From: Cristatella mucedo
Taxonomy: Eukaryota; Bryozoa; Phylactolaemata; Cristatellidae
DNA: 64,000 nt
NCBI GenBank assembly: GCA_009760855.2
Contig: WPIO01000028.1
Span: 3,470,501-3,534,500, forward strand
Direction of reading: 5' to 3'
The notes under the pieces are model-generated. The model worked only from the letters and a program-made list of their open reading frames with translations, was not told the origin of the DNA and did no database searches. Shown here piece by piece: positions 28,094 through 39,150 of the stretch. Made by a program: the position numbers and the translations under genes. The number at the start of each line of letters is the position of its first letter. Position 1 is the first letter of the stretch.

Positions 28094-28260
28094 CAGTGGC
28101 GTTCGCAGGATATTGTGAGCCCGGGGATGAACTACACTCACGGCGCTTCCCCCTCCCCCGTAGTAGTCGCCCATTGTGGTGCCACCCTGATCCAGCGCCG
28201 GGGGGGGGGGGGGGGTTGGGGGGGGGTTTGGGGGGGGACAAATGCACCCTCTGTCCTTTT
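28094..28260 (+). mobile_element. MITE-like end with long G runs
   Basis: Starts CAGTGGCGTTCGCAGG, similar to the terminus of the hAT-like MITEs. It then contains G runs of about 17, 9 and 8 (28200-28239) followed by ACAAATGCACCC. I cannot find a matching right end, so this is a partial or degraded element. It begins right where repeat D stops. Confidence 0.4.
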
Positions 28261-28540
28261 CGGTGCACCATTGGTGTATAGTGCCAAATAACGTGCACCG
28301 CTACGGGTATATTGGCGAATTTCATAAGCGGACGAATGGCATCTTCTGCGGAGAAAAGAGTTCAGCCGTGGCTGCAACGCTTAAGTATCCCATGTTTAGG
28401 GACTTGCACTGGACGCCTCAATATAACTCGAGCCTGCGAGAGTCAGCCATTTTCGATTTGGCCACGGGGTGTATGCGATAAGCCCGGGGCTTTTGATCGG
28501 TCGGCTGGACCAAAAACTTGAGACAAATCTTCCTGCTGAT

Positions 28541-28818
28541 GAGCCGGCAGACTTGGCTCCTTCCCACCAAAATGTGGAGACCTATGATGACGTAGTAGCC
28601 CAAATGTGTGGGAAATCTGTCCAAAATCTGTGGGAAAGTCTGTCGTGTAAACGCATCTATAAAGCCATAAAGTAGAAGCAGCTTCTCCTGCATGACAGCG
28701 GGCCGATTTGGCTCCTCTACCAAGACGTGGCGGTGTGTGGTGACGTAGTAGCCTAAGCCAGAGAGAGATCAGCACAAAATAGGCGCCAATTTAGGCGGAA
28801 AGTCGATAGTATAAACTA
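28541..28818 (+). repeat. Diverged tandem duplication of about 157 bp
   Basis: GACTTGGCTCCTTCCCACCA and GATGACGTAGTAGCCCAAAT in the first unit recur as GATTTGGCTCCTCTACCAAG and GTGACGTAGTAGCCTAAGCC in the second. Old and degraded. Confidence 0.55.
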
Positions 28819-28955
28819 GCGACAGAAGAGCCTTCGAGGATATCCCCACCACTTGCCGTAGTCGATAAGCCACTGATCCTGCACTGCAGGACTCGAACCC
28901 ACGACCTTGATCCTGAAGAGCGAATCCTATCAAATCGTCACCCGTAGCTCAGTTG
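28819..28955 (-). mobile_element. SINE-B copy, 3'-truncated
   Basis: Minus strand. The head includes GAGCTACGGGTGACGATTTG and GGTCGTGGGTTCGAGTCCTG (B box). The body has the TTGCCG..AAGTGGTGG and GGCTCTTCTGTCGC words. The terminal hairpin is missing. Confidence 0.8.
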
Positions 28956-29394
28956 TCGTCACTGGCTTTAGATCGAGGAAGGAATTTAGTTCAGGACAAT
29001 CGTTGCTGGCTAAAAAAAAGTCTCAATAATCAAAGTCTGTTGGGGGAATCAGATACTTAGGGTCTAACGGAGTAGCTGTTTCAGTCATCCACTTCAAAAG
29101 GGTACGTGATGAACCTTGGCCTATCGATCTGCTGTGCATAATTTTTTTATCGCAGAACGCACGGTGGATCATTAAACTACACTATTTTGAATGTAAGTGA
29201 GTGTGCGAGTCCGTGAACGAGAGTTGCTCACGTCAGGCTGAAGCTGTGACCTTAGTAATATTTATAGAAATACAGCAACAGTACAAGTACATAGGGTGTC
29301 GAGTAAAGAGAAAAGCGGATGCTAATTTACTAATTTGCATGTGCACAGGGCTGTAGCTACAGTACGAACTCTTACAGTTGAATTGAACATTGCA
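28956..29394. other. Unannotated
   Basis: Nothing recognised. Confidence 0.4.
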
Positions 29395-30020
29395 CTATTA
29401 AATAGTGAAGAAAAGACTTTTGATCCACGGGTCATTTAACGACGTCGAAAGCGAAAAGCGAGTTCCGAAAGCGACTTCCAGGCACTGGTGCATTCGATCT
29501 GAAGGCTCGATCGCCAAAGATTTCAATTTCAATTCGAGGAACGGCCAGACGAATGGAAACAGGGGAGCAGGTGGAGCGAAAGCATGTGCAGGATCAACCA
29601 GGTCAAGGATAGGTCCGCTGGTGCAAGCGAGTATAAGCGAAGTCGATCGATGCATGATAGGGAGTAGAATGGTGAAGCTGGCGCAGAATCGTTGTGGATT
29701 TTTTGGCAGCTGCCTTCGGCGCCAGACCAGAGGAGCTGCTGAGTTTTTCTCGCGTTTGAATAGATCAAGGGCACTGGCCGGGAGGCCTGAATAAAGGGAA
29801 TTGCAGTAATCTGGACGCGATGTCACAAATGCGTGAACTAATTAGCCGCAGTACTGGTGGATAAGCCGGCCCTGATTTTGGCAGCAGCAAGTCGTTTTTT
29901 ATTAGTATGCCCTGATTGTACGCAGACGGCGCTGACTCGACGCTGGATGAACCAGCCAATCTTGAAGATGAGGTCTGCATGAACTTGAGGGTGAAACCAA
30001 GCTTGCCACAAGCTATTAGT
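29395..30020 (-). mobile_element. L2-B LINE carboxy-terminal fragment
   Basis: Minus-strand frames encode pieces of the conserved end of L2/CR1 ORF2. LGFTL-type text lies near 30000. TSRPDYCNSLYSGLPASALD, corresponding to the DYCNSLL-GLP block, lies at about 29770-29826 and is followed by KNSAA (usually QNSAA). LELKLKSL and an ending related to the 41.2-kb copy come last. Several frameshifts separate the pieces. No intact domain and no clear (ATT)n tail remain, so it is a dead fragment. Confidence 0.82.
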
Positions 30021-30499
30021 TTGTTTTTGTAGCGTTTAGTAACAGGAAGTTAGTGGTCATTCGACTTCTTCGAGGACGGCATGACTGGGGCAGCGGCAAT
30101 GACAAATAGACCATTCAGCTGCTGAGGACAATGGCTAGCGCTCTGACGAAAATATACGTTTTATCGCAGCAGCAAGCCACAAAGAGGACAATCTTTAGAC
30201 CACGAAAAACCATAGCGGCCGTGGGGAAACAAGCAGCTCGTTCACCAATGCCACTCTTCTCCGAATTTCCGCTCGTAGACAACCGCTGGCCACTATGACC
30301 GCTTCACAAATCCATGATTTATTTGCTAGTTGCAAGTAGCTTTGCTGCTGGACACGAACGAGCTGTGCTGGCTGGCTCTCCCGCAGCAGCTTACAAGACA
30401 CATGACTGCGAATGCTCCATTGACTTTTTGCCGACGTAACTTCAAGCGTGCTTTCGCTACGTCGTTGCATATTCAGCTGAAATTACAAACTGGCTGTTG
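30021..30499. other. Unannotated
   Basis: No recognised feature. A plus-strand frame at 30330-30515 runs up to the LINE boundary but has no known motif. Confidence 0.4.
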
Positions 30500-31850
30500 C
30501 GAGGCCACTAATTAAGAAAGCAAGGCTAGTCCAAGGGGACTTGAGCAGCTTCCGCCCAGTCTCCCTTCTTCCGTTCCGTATCAAAGACACTAGAACGAGT
30601 TTGAGGCAGACCAACTGAGCTCTTACATCGAGACCTCAAACCTAGCCAGTACGTTTCAGTCTGGGTTTAGAGCTAATCACCCCACAAAGTCAGCATAACG
30701 AATTTCCAATGAATGCAGACTTGCCTACAGTCTCTGCTTTTTCTGCTTGACCTTTCGGCAGCATTTGATACTATCGATCGTTCTTTTTGACCGTCTTGAA
30801 TTTCGCCTTGGCGTCACCAGCACTGCTCTGCAACGATTTAGGTCCTATCTCAGTCGGATAATCCAGATTATTGATGTGAACGGACAAAGATCATCCAAGG
30901 AACGGCTGAAGTACGGGGATTTTCAGGGCTCTGTGCTTGATTCACTTCTTTTCACCGTTTACGCTCTCCCTCTTGCCGAAGTGATTGCCAACCCAATCTA
31001 GGCTTCACTTCCATGCATATATCACTCGATTGTACCTTTGCTTTAATCCCCCCCAGCCCTCGAGTGTATAGAATTCTCCACACAACCTTTCTTCGTGTAT
31101 TGATGACGTTCACTCACGGATGGCAGCAAACTTTCTTAAATTGAACGACGACAAAGCCAACTTACTAGTTACTGGCAAACCAAGTGTGACTCAGAAATTG
31201 AAAAACCCAATGCTTAAAATCGGCTCTGCCAGCATATCTCCTGTTGAATCTGTACGAAATCTAGGTGTCCTTTTCCAAAGTGACCTTTCATTAGACGACC
31301 ACATCAGCTCCCGAGTCAATTCTGCCTGCTTTCAGCTTTGCCACATGGCACCACTTCTGGCTTACCTGCACTGGCTCCCAATCAAGCAACGCATCGACTT
31401 CAAGGTTCCGTCCTTTTCTTTTAGGTCCCTTCATTGTTTGGCCCCAGCCTACCTATCAGATCTACTGGCCCACCAGGCCAAGCATCGTACCACTCACTTT
31501 TTTGGAATCGAATCGCTTACCTATACCTCATACGAACCTCCAAACCGTCGGAGACCCTGTCTGTGGTTATTATGCTCCCAAAGCCTGGATCTCACTACCG
31601 ACGCACGGCACAGTGTCCCCTGACTTGATGACTAAAATGAAATGCACCTCTTTATTACAGCATTTAGTGGATTTTTGTAATTCGTCCTTCGTATTCATGT
31701 ACCTGCTTACACTTTGCTTGCTGCTTGTGGTTGCTACCACTAATCATTTGGTAATGCTTTCCATGCAGCATCTGTAAAGTGTTCAGAAAAGATATCGATA
31801 TCCCCTGAGGGAGCTATACGCATGCATTATTATTATTATTGTTATTATTA
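30500..31850 (+). pseudogene. L2-A reverse transcriptase, degenerate
   Basis: 5'-truncated L2-A. It begins at the start of the reverse transcriptase domain (SFRPVSLLP, then LSKTLERV-, FQSGFRANHP-like text with frameshifts). It continues through SYLSRIIQIIDVNGQRSS, MAANFLKLNDDKANLLVTGK (31120 on), SASISPVES and SLDDHISS. It resumes at LHWLPIKQRIDFKV and SLHCLAPAYLSDLL. The catalytic YADD region near 31010 is destroyed by a frameshift. About 200 bases of the conserved carboxy-terminal part are missing near 31340-31350. The 3'UTR and (ATT)n tail end at about 31850. It cannot be functional. Confidence 0.93.
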
Positions 31851-33250
31851 AATGTATGTTGAATGTGCCAGCATGAAGGCAGTGGGCCACTCCTGCACTA
31901 GCGATGGAGCCTGCGTCGAAGTAGAGCTCACTGCGAGGTTCATTTGAGTTCGGCTCGAGCCCAGCTCGACTGCACAGCCTCATCGCCGCCACTGCGCTGG
32001 CGTTCGGCCTTCTAACGCCAGACAGGTTACAACGTAGCAGGATGCCCGGCGAAATGGACAGCCGTTGGCAGTTACTGGTCCTTGTTTGGAGCTCTGATCG
32101 AGGGCTGATGGCCGGCCGCAGGCATATTGAGCATCCGGGTGGGGGGGGGTGTAAGGGTCGCTCAGCCGGCCTTGGCGTTGCAAAAAAGATCGGGTACGAT
32201 CCATTCGCTGGCCACAAAACAGAGAGACGGCAACGTCACCATATCAAGTGTACTCACTGCCGGCTCATGTTCCGGGGTCGGCCCGCAGGCTTTCAGCAGC
32301 GCAGCTGCAGCTGAGCGGCGAAGCGACCGTGCTGCCGCGTCCTTGGGAAGAAGCCGCGTCCAAGCCGCTGCCGACCCTACAACGCTACCAGCCGGACCGG
32401 TACGGATGTTCTGCTCAGCTAATTGCCACTTCTAGTAAACGGGCGCTGGTCCCTGTTGGCTCGCTTCTTGCAATTTCTTAACCCCCCCTCGACAGTACTG
32501 GGCAAAGCGGGAGCCTCCAGGCTAGTGCTGAGTAATTAAAAATACCTCAGGCAGCTGGGTGACCGCAGTCAACGGGCAGTGGCCGGTAGGGGTTGAGATT
32601 GCTGGGCATTGCGGTTCGCAGAGCTGTCTATAAGTAAGCCGAGCGCTGCTGCTGCTGCTGCTGTCCATATTAATTTTGACCAGTGCTTTGGCAGGCCAAC
32701 TTTTCCCTCCGGCTTGCTTAGCCCTCCCTCAGCAAACTGGCCGTTGTTGGTTCGAGTGATCCTGAACGGCTTTATCGGCGGATGGATCTGAGATGCGGTT
32801 TCCGGCAGGAGTCTGTGGTGAACCGCATACTGCAGTGTGGGCTGCGAGCGGCTCAGTTACGATGGGTGAAGACCTTGTCAACACGCCCGTCAAGAGGGCA
32901 ATTCAATGGCGTGGCTTCTCGGACGCCCAAGCCAGCCGACGGTTGTTTGTTATCGCAGTAGAGCACTGGCGTGCTGGTGAGCCTAGGTTATAACAATCAC
33001 TCGAGTTTATAAACGGTTCCGGAACTATGGAGAGTAGGAACTCGATGTGTCATGGCAGTATATGGCCTAGATCTTAAAATTTAAAATGATATCAGTTTTC
33101 TACGAACCTCTCGAGGCCCGAACGTCGGTCTGAGGGCGCGATCATCGATCACGGCCATCCTATTTTAGCCGCGGAATATAATAAGAGCCCGACTACTCCG
33201 AAAGCACGTGTATGCCTTATTAAGTGGTGCGGGCAATATTGATTGACAAG
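31851..33250. other. Unannotated, GC-rich patches
   Basis: No supported gene. Landmarks are a G run near 32140-32148 and a (CTG)n tract at 32645-32662. Frames of up to 144 codons overlap on both strands without motifs. Confidence 0.35.
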
Positions 33251-33292
33251 TCCAAAGCATGCTGCGGCTGTCTGAAGCCAGCATGCTTTGGA
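33251..33292. repeat. Perfect 14-bp inverted repeat (hairpin)
   Basis: TCCAAAGCATGCTG (33251-33264) and its exact reverse complement CAGCATGCTTTGGA (33279-33292) flank a 14-base spacer. A strong hairpin in either strand. It has no T run after it, so a Pol III or bacterial-style terminator is not indicated. Confidence 0.93.
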
Positions 33293-33842
33293 GGTGCTCC
33301 TAGCGGCCATTGTTCTAAGCACCAGTGCAGCCTGTATCCGGTCTCGAGGCTTAGCCTTGTTACGTACGGTGCGTTTGGTGCGAATGACCAAATTCTAGAG
33401 TCAGCCGCAAGAGAATCTTCTTTTTACCTATTCTCAACGAACGAATTCAACCCGTACCTGGAGTACCTCGAGCAACGGTTCTCCGTGTACTCGGTAATCT
33501 CCTTTGATTTGGTCGTTAACGGGGAAAGCTTTAAATAAGCACAAGAAAGTCCCCTATTAAAACCATGTCTTGGTAATGTAAAAAGCCAGAGCGAGACCGG
33601 TGGGTGGTGCGATGCTTCTCCTCTTTGTTGCATTTCTCCAGGCTTCCTATGCAGTAGCAGCAATACAAAAGCATGGAATAGCTACCTAAGAAGGATAAAT
33701 CTCTTCTTTGCATTAGCTGAAAACTATGCATTTTAACTGAATTCCAAGTAGTGCAAGCTATTGTAAAGGAGCTCGAGGAAGGCTGCAAGTCATGGTGCAT
33801 GTGAAACTTGAATCGTTGGCATATGATTACTCTCGCCGAGCA
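33293..33842. other. Unannotated
   Basis: A plus-strand frame (33224-33538) and a minus-strand frame (33424-33663) have no motif I recognise. Confidence 0.35.
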
Positions 33843-33981
33843 GCTGGTTTAGTCCAGCTGCTAAGGTGCTCTTCCCGACCTAGGTCTGGCTGAAGTAGTG
33901 GGCTCGAGTCCCGAGGCATATGGGATGCGTCTGAATAGAGATAAAATTCTCTTATGGCGCTATATAAATACATTATATATA
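33843..33981 (+). mobile_element. SINE-A copy
   Basis: The head GCTGGTTTAGTCCAGCTGCT and B box GGGCTCGAGTCCCG are clear. The tail reads ATGCGTCTGAATAGAGATAA, then TTCTCTTATGGCGCTATATA, then AATACATTATATATA. Confidence 0.9.
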
Positions 33982-34444
33982 ACCCGACCCAAGGTAACCT
34001 CGAGTGGTCAATGCAAACTTGAAATAGTCGATCAACTTGACATCATGCCACTGGAATGAGCCGCATGGCATTGGGAGAGGCTTGTAAAGCGGGTTGTCCA
34101 ATGTTTCCGATTCGCCCTTACTTCAGAGGCAACACGTTGCATAACTTGCAAGCCCGGAGGGCTTTTGCTCCCACCCATTCAATTTTAATGGACTATTCTG
34201 CGGTTTGAGATTGCACGTGAATTGTTCTCTCTTTTTCTATGCTGGCTTCGTTTGAATAGAAGATTCAGACTAGTGGCTATTCAATATTATCATTATCACA
34301 CCCCAGTCTGACTCCCTGTTTCGCTGCTCATGTTCCCAGAAAACCCCAAGTCTCCAAATATTTCTGACAGGAAATAGCCAATCCAGCTTCTACCATCTCG
34401 AGAGTCAGACACAGCTTACTGCTTTCGGGCACCGTTGCAGCACA
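33982..34444. other. Unannotated
   Basis: No recognised feature. L2 similarity is not visible upstream of about 34445. Confidence 0.4.
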
Positions 34445-36026
34445 GTATGAACCGCCCAGTCTTGCTTCTACCACTCCTATCAAAGACACTGGAACGGGTC
34501 GTGGCTGACCAGCTGAACTCATTTATCGAAACCTCACACCTTGCTAGTAAGTTCCAGTCTGGCTTTAGAGCTAATCACTCCAAAGAGTCAGCATTGCTTA
34601 GGGTATACAACGACCTACTTTGGAATGCAGACATGGGTAGAATGTCCCTGCTTGTTTTGCCCGATCTTTCGGCAGCTTTTTATACGATCGATCACAAAGT
34701 TCTTCTAGAGCGCCTCTCATCTTGCCTGGCCATCACGGGCACTGCTCTGCAATGGTTCAGGTCCTATCTCAGTGGGAGACTCCAGAGTGTTGACGTGAAA
34801 GAACAAAGATCATCTGAGGTACATCTGAAATATGGGGTACCTCAGGGCTCAGTGCTAAGTCCGGTACTTTTCACGGTTTACACTCTCCCTCTTGCCGATG
34901 TGATTGCCAAGCACAATCTAGGCTTTCACTTCTATGCGGATGACACTCAGTTGTGCCTTTGCTTTGATCCCTCCCAGCCTTCGAGCACCTCAAATTCTCT
35001 CAACTCACTTGCTGCATGTATTGATGACATCCACACATGGATGGCAGCAAATATTCTAAAACTAAGCGATGATAAAACTAACTTACTAGTTATGGGAAAA
35101 CCCAGAGAGATTCACAAATTGGAAAGGCTGACGCTCAAAATTGGCTCTGCCAGCATATCTCCTGTTGAATCAGCTTGAAATCTATGTGTCATGTTCCAAA
35201 GCAACCTCTCGTTAGACGACCATATCAGTTCCACAGTCAAATCTGCCTAGTTTCAGCTTCATAACATTGCTAAAATGCTGGGTTGTTTAGAAAAGGATAC
35301 CACATCTAAATTGGTCCATGCATTCGTGACATCTTGTCTCGACTTGTGCAACTCACTGCTTGCTGGCCTACTAGCATGTGCGATCAGGCGATTGCAGCTG
35401 GTGCAAAACTCTGCAGCTAGGCTTGTCTGTCGTGAGCATCGCAGTTGCCACATTACACCACGTCTCCCCGACCTGCACTGGCTACCAGTCAAGCAGCGCA
35501 TCGACTTCAAGGTTTTTTCGCTCACTTTTAGGTCACTTCATTCTTTGGCTCCAGCCTATCTCTCAGATCTACTCCCCCATCAGGCCAAGCATTGTACCAC
35601 CCACTTTTCGGAATCCAACAGTCTACAAATACCTCGTACAAACCTTAAATCCTTTGGAGACCGTGCTTTTAGTTCGTATGCTCCCAAAGCCTGGAACTCC
35701 CTCCCGACCTACGTCAGAACATCCCCTGACCTGACCACATTTAAAACGAACTTGAAAACACATCTATTTAGCATTTAGTGGGTCCCTGTGATTCGTCCTT
35801 GATGTGGTTATGCGTGCTGCCACTGTGCATGCTGCCACTAGTCACATTTACATGCTCACCCTGTGCATGTCACCCCTCACCATGTTATTCATTTTGTTTG
35901 TTTTTCAAGCATGATATTACTCACCCTTCATTTGCATTTCCCTTTGCAGCAAATGTAAAGCGCCTAGAGAGAGAGATTGAGTTCTCTGAGGGCGCTTTAT
36001 CAAGTGCATTATTATTATTATTTTTA
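34445..36026 (+). pseudogene. L2-A reverse transcriptase, best preserved copy
   Basis: The longest uninterrupted RT segment (open to 35178). Blocks in order are RPVLLLPLLSKTLERVVADQ, KFQSGFRANHSKESALLRVY, LLVLPDLSAAFYTIDHKVLL (the usual LLDLSAAFDTIDH, with the first catalytic Asp replaced by Tyr), YGVPQGSVLSPVLF and FHFYADDTQL, where the YADD codons are 34933-34944. Then come MAANILKLSDDKTNLLVMGK and SISPVESA. Stops occur at 35176 (TGA) and 35248 (TAG). The conserved carboxy end (QNSAARLVCREHR, LHWLPVKQRIDFKV, SFGDRAFSSYAPKAWNSLPT) is open from 35275 to 35778. The 3'UTR and (ATT)n tail follow. The endonuclease and linker are absent, so this is a dead 5'-truncated copy. Confidence 0.95.
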
Positions 36027-37868
36027 TATGAAAACCGGGTAGCCATCGTATACATCGCGGATCTGAAATTATATCCACAACTAGCTAGCAAAGTGCCTGC
36101 GATCAGCAGTATGATATGTACAGCCTGCAAAGCTCCAGCCGCCGTACACACCAAGCCGTGGCACCAGAGCCCAAAAACGTTGGCAAACAAATGGTGTCCG
36201 TCCTGTGCAAGGTAAGCTGAGAATGTCAGGGCCACAGTGCAAACAGGTACACAGCTGTGTGTGCAGCTGCTATAGCTCAAGTATTGTGGGAAAATTCCGT
36301 GGAACTACTAAGCGTCACTCATTCGAAGATCTGTGCAAGCAAAGGTGAGCTCCGTGATCAAACCTTAGACCCATAAACAAGACTATTCGTTAGAGCAAGT
36401 TGTTGAGTCCGAATAAGCAAATCTTATCGTAGGTGTTCGTGTATCTGAGAGCAGAACAACTCAGCAGCATTGTATCTGTTTATTTTTTATCGATTTAGCC
36501 TCTCCCAGAGCAAAAATCAGTGGTCTCTTTTTTTAATCGAGGAATGGCTGTTGGTGACGGATACTTTTGGTCAGAGATTCTCAATCTTGTAACTATCCAA
36601 TGCGACGATGCGTTTCTTTGTCGAATTAGTTGAAAGCAATTAATTGGCTGCCGAATGGAAGCTTTTGGTCGCCTAGGCTAGGAGTTCGCTGAAGAAACTC
36701 TTTAACGTACGACCCACTCAATCCGTGTGCCTCAGCGGCTGTCTAATCGGCTCCATCTACGACGAAAATGTATTCTTAACGATGGCAATCACATCCGGCC
36801 GAGAGCCAATTCAGGCTGATTAATGTTACTTGCTTACTTTCAAACTGGGGAGCGGCCCAAATTACCCGAACGGTGCTTCAGGCTGCAATGCCGGAGGACC
36901 GAATAGGTGCACTGCGAAAATTCGCGGGTGAGAAAGCCCTGCAGTTTTTCAAGCAATGCAGGTTCGGAGTCAGCCGTGCTTTCAGAATGCTCCGCTCTCA
37001 CGCATGGCTTGTGCGGGAGTAGTGCCAAGCTTGGTCGACAAGATTCAGCTCTTCGGCGTTGGCGGAATGGCGAAATGTCCCTTTCGTACCTGCTCGATCG
37101 AAGGCAGACTGTGTGTGAAGAGAGATGCTGGCCAAACGATCGCCGTTTCCACCGAAGCACTGTTCCGGCTTGCCTGTAATTTCGCTGCAGCTCAGCTCGA
37201 CCGAAGGCATCGGAGCCGGAGTTGTCAGCACTGGGCAACTGAAGCCAGCGAACCCACTCTTGAGTGCAGCAGAACGCAGACTGAAGCACAGATATAGTGT
37301 GGCTGGGTGCCAAGCTGAAGGCTTCCCCGAAACAGGCGTTCGTGAAGCACCTCGTACGGCTTCTCCTGGCAGGTAGCTCTGAGATCGCAGCAGCCTGCTG
37401 AGTCAGCGCCCACCGACGAAGCTTTAATTGCAATTGCCAGAGAGCCGTCCTGCCATCGAATCTCCTCAGATTCCAAGTCCTTTCAACTCGGTCTCGGCCT
37501 GGGAGCTGCGAAAGTGAAAGTAAGCGACACGTTCTCTGAGGCGTGTCGCCTGGTGTAGACTCGCGTGTATTCAGACGTGTCTCTAGCCTTTGCCTCTCAG
37601 GGCGAAAGCCGACGAAGGCACCGCCTGGAGGAGTAGGTGGGTATTTGACGTACGTCTAAGTTGGCGACCTAATATAGGATCTGCAAACTGCATTGATCGA
37701 GTAACCTTTGTATTTGATGGGTGCCCATCTCTTCGCCACTGCTACTAAGCTACTAACTTATTTTCCGTGCTGTCTTTATAACAAAGTATGGGGTGGCGAT
37801 TTTGCAGATGCCCTTACAGTTCGGCGCGCCTCGCCCAGAGTTGCTGCTGCTACCTAGAAAAGGCGTCA
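36027..37868. other. Unannotated
   Basis: No recognised gene or repeat apart from the long open frame listed separately (36840-37433). A plus-strand open stretch near 36780-37020 has no start and no known motif. Confidence 0.4.
36840..37433 (-). other. 197-codon open frame of unknown status
   Basis: A minus-strand frame without low-complexity text, rich in Arg, Ser, Cys and Leu. I recognise no domain, signal peptide or membrane segment. The opposite strand is also open in two frames over much of it (36907-37179, 36956-37297), which weakens a coding claim. Chance is the default. Confidence 0.15.
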
Positions 37869-37963
37869 ACTCCAGAGTTTTGACGTGACAAAGATCATCC
37901 ACGGTACCTCTGAAATATGGGGTACCTCAGGCTCCGTGTTAGGTCCGGTCCTTTTCATGGCTT

Positions 37964-38022
<59 letters not shown>

Positions 38023-39150
38023 CCGATGTAATTGCTAAGCACAAGCTAGGCTTTCACTTCTAGGAGGATGACACTCAGTTGTACCTTTGCTTTGATCGCT
38101 CCCAGCCTTCGAGCACCTCGAATTCTCTCATATCTCTTGCTGCATGTATTGATGACATCCACACATGAATGGTGGCAAATTTTCTTAAATTAAATGATGA
38201 TAAAACAAACTTACTAGTTATGGGCAAACCGAGTGTGACTCAGAACTTGGAAAGAGTAGCGCTCAAAATCGGCTCTGCCAGCATATCTCTTGTTGAATCT
38301 GCACTAAATCTAGGAGTCAGGTTCCAAAGTGACCTTCCATTACACGACCACATCAGCTTCACAATCAATTCTGCCTATTTTCACATAACATTGCTAAAAC
38401 ACGGGCTTGTTTAGATAAGGATCTAAGTTGGTCCATGTATTTGTGCTATTCCATCGCGACTTCTGTAACTCACTGCTGGCTGGCCTACCGGCATGTGCAA
38501 TCAGGCGATTACAGATGATGCAAAACTTTGCAGCTAGGCTTGTCTGTCGTGAGCATCGCAGTTACCACATTACACCACGTCTCCCCGACCTGCACTGGCT
38601 ACCAGTCAAGCAACGCATCGACTTCAAGGTTTCGTTGCTCACTTTTAGGTCACTTCATTCTTTGGCTCCAGCCTATCTCTCAGATCTACTCGCACCGGGC
38701 CAAACATCGTACCACCCGCTTTTCGGAATCCAACAGTCTACCAATACCTCGTACGAACCTCAAATCCTTTGGAGACCGTTCATTTAGTTCGTATGCTCCC
38801 AAAGCCTGGAACTCCCTCCCGACTTACATCAGAACATCCCCTGACCTGACCACATTTAACAAGAACTTGAAAACGCACCTATTTAGGACAGCATTTAGTG
38901 GGTCCCTGTGATTCGTCCTTTATATGCTTATGCTGACACTGTGCATGCGGCCACTAATCACACTTGCATGCTGACCCTGTGCATGTCACCCCTAACCATG
39001 TTATTCATGTTGTTTATCAAACATGATATTGCTCACCATTAAGTCGCGTTTCTCTTTGCAGCAAATGTAAAGCGCCTAGAAAGAGGTTGAGTTCTCTGAG
39101 GGCGCTTTATCAAATGTATTATTATTATTATTATTATTAATATTATTGTC
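37869..39150 (+). pseudogene. L2-A copy with (CT)n expansion inside the RT
   Basis: Begins at SGRLQS(F/V)DV-like text, then YGVPQ..SVLGPVLF. The ORF is then broken by a (CT)n tract (37969-38020) exactly where other copies read CTCTCCCTCTTGCC. It resumes at DVIAKHKLGFHF, where TAG (38061) replaces the Tyr of YADD and GAG replaces GCG, giving stop-E-D-D. MVANFLKLNDDKTNLLVMGK, SASISLVESA, the DFCNSLLAGLPACAIRRLQM block, APAYLSDLL, the SFGDRSFSSYAPKAWNSLPT block, the 3'UTR and an (ATT)n tail follow. Dead copy. Confidence 0.95.
37969..38020 (+). repeat. (CT)n microsatellite within L2-A
   Basis: About 50 bases of CT replace the 14-base CT-rich codons present in the other copies, so the repeat grew from the element's own sequence. 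Confidence 0.97.

Noticed and set aside
35275..35778. A separate host gene of 167 codons
   Set aside because: It is the carboxy-terminal part of the L2-A polyprotein after premature stops, matching 38.4 and 57.1 kb.
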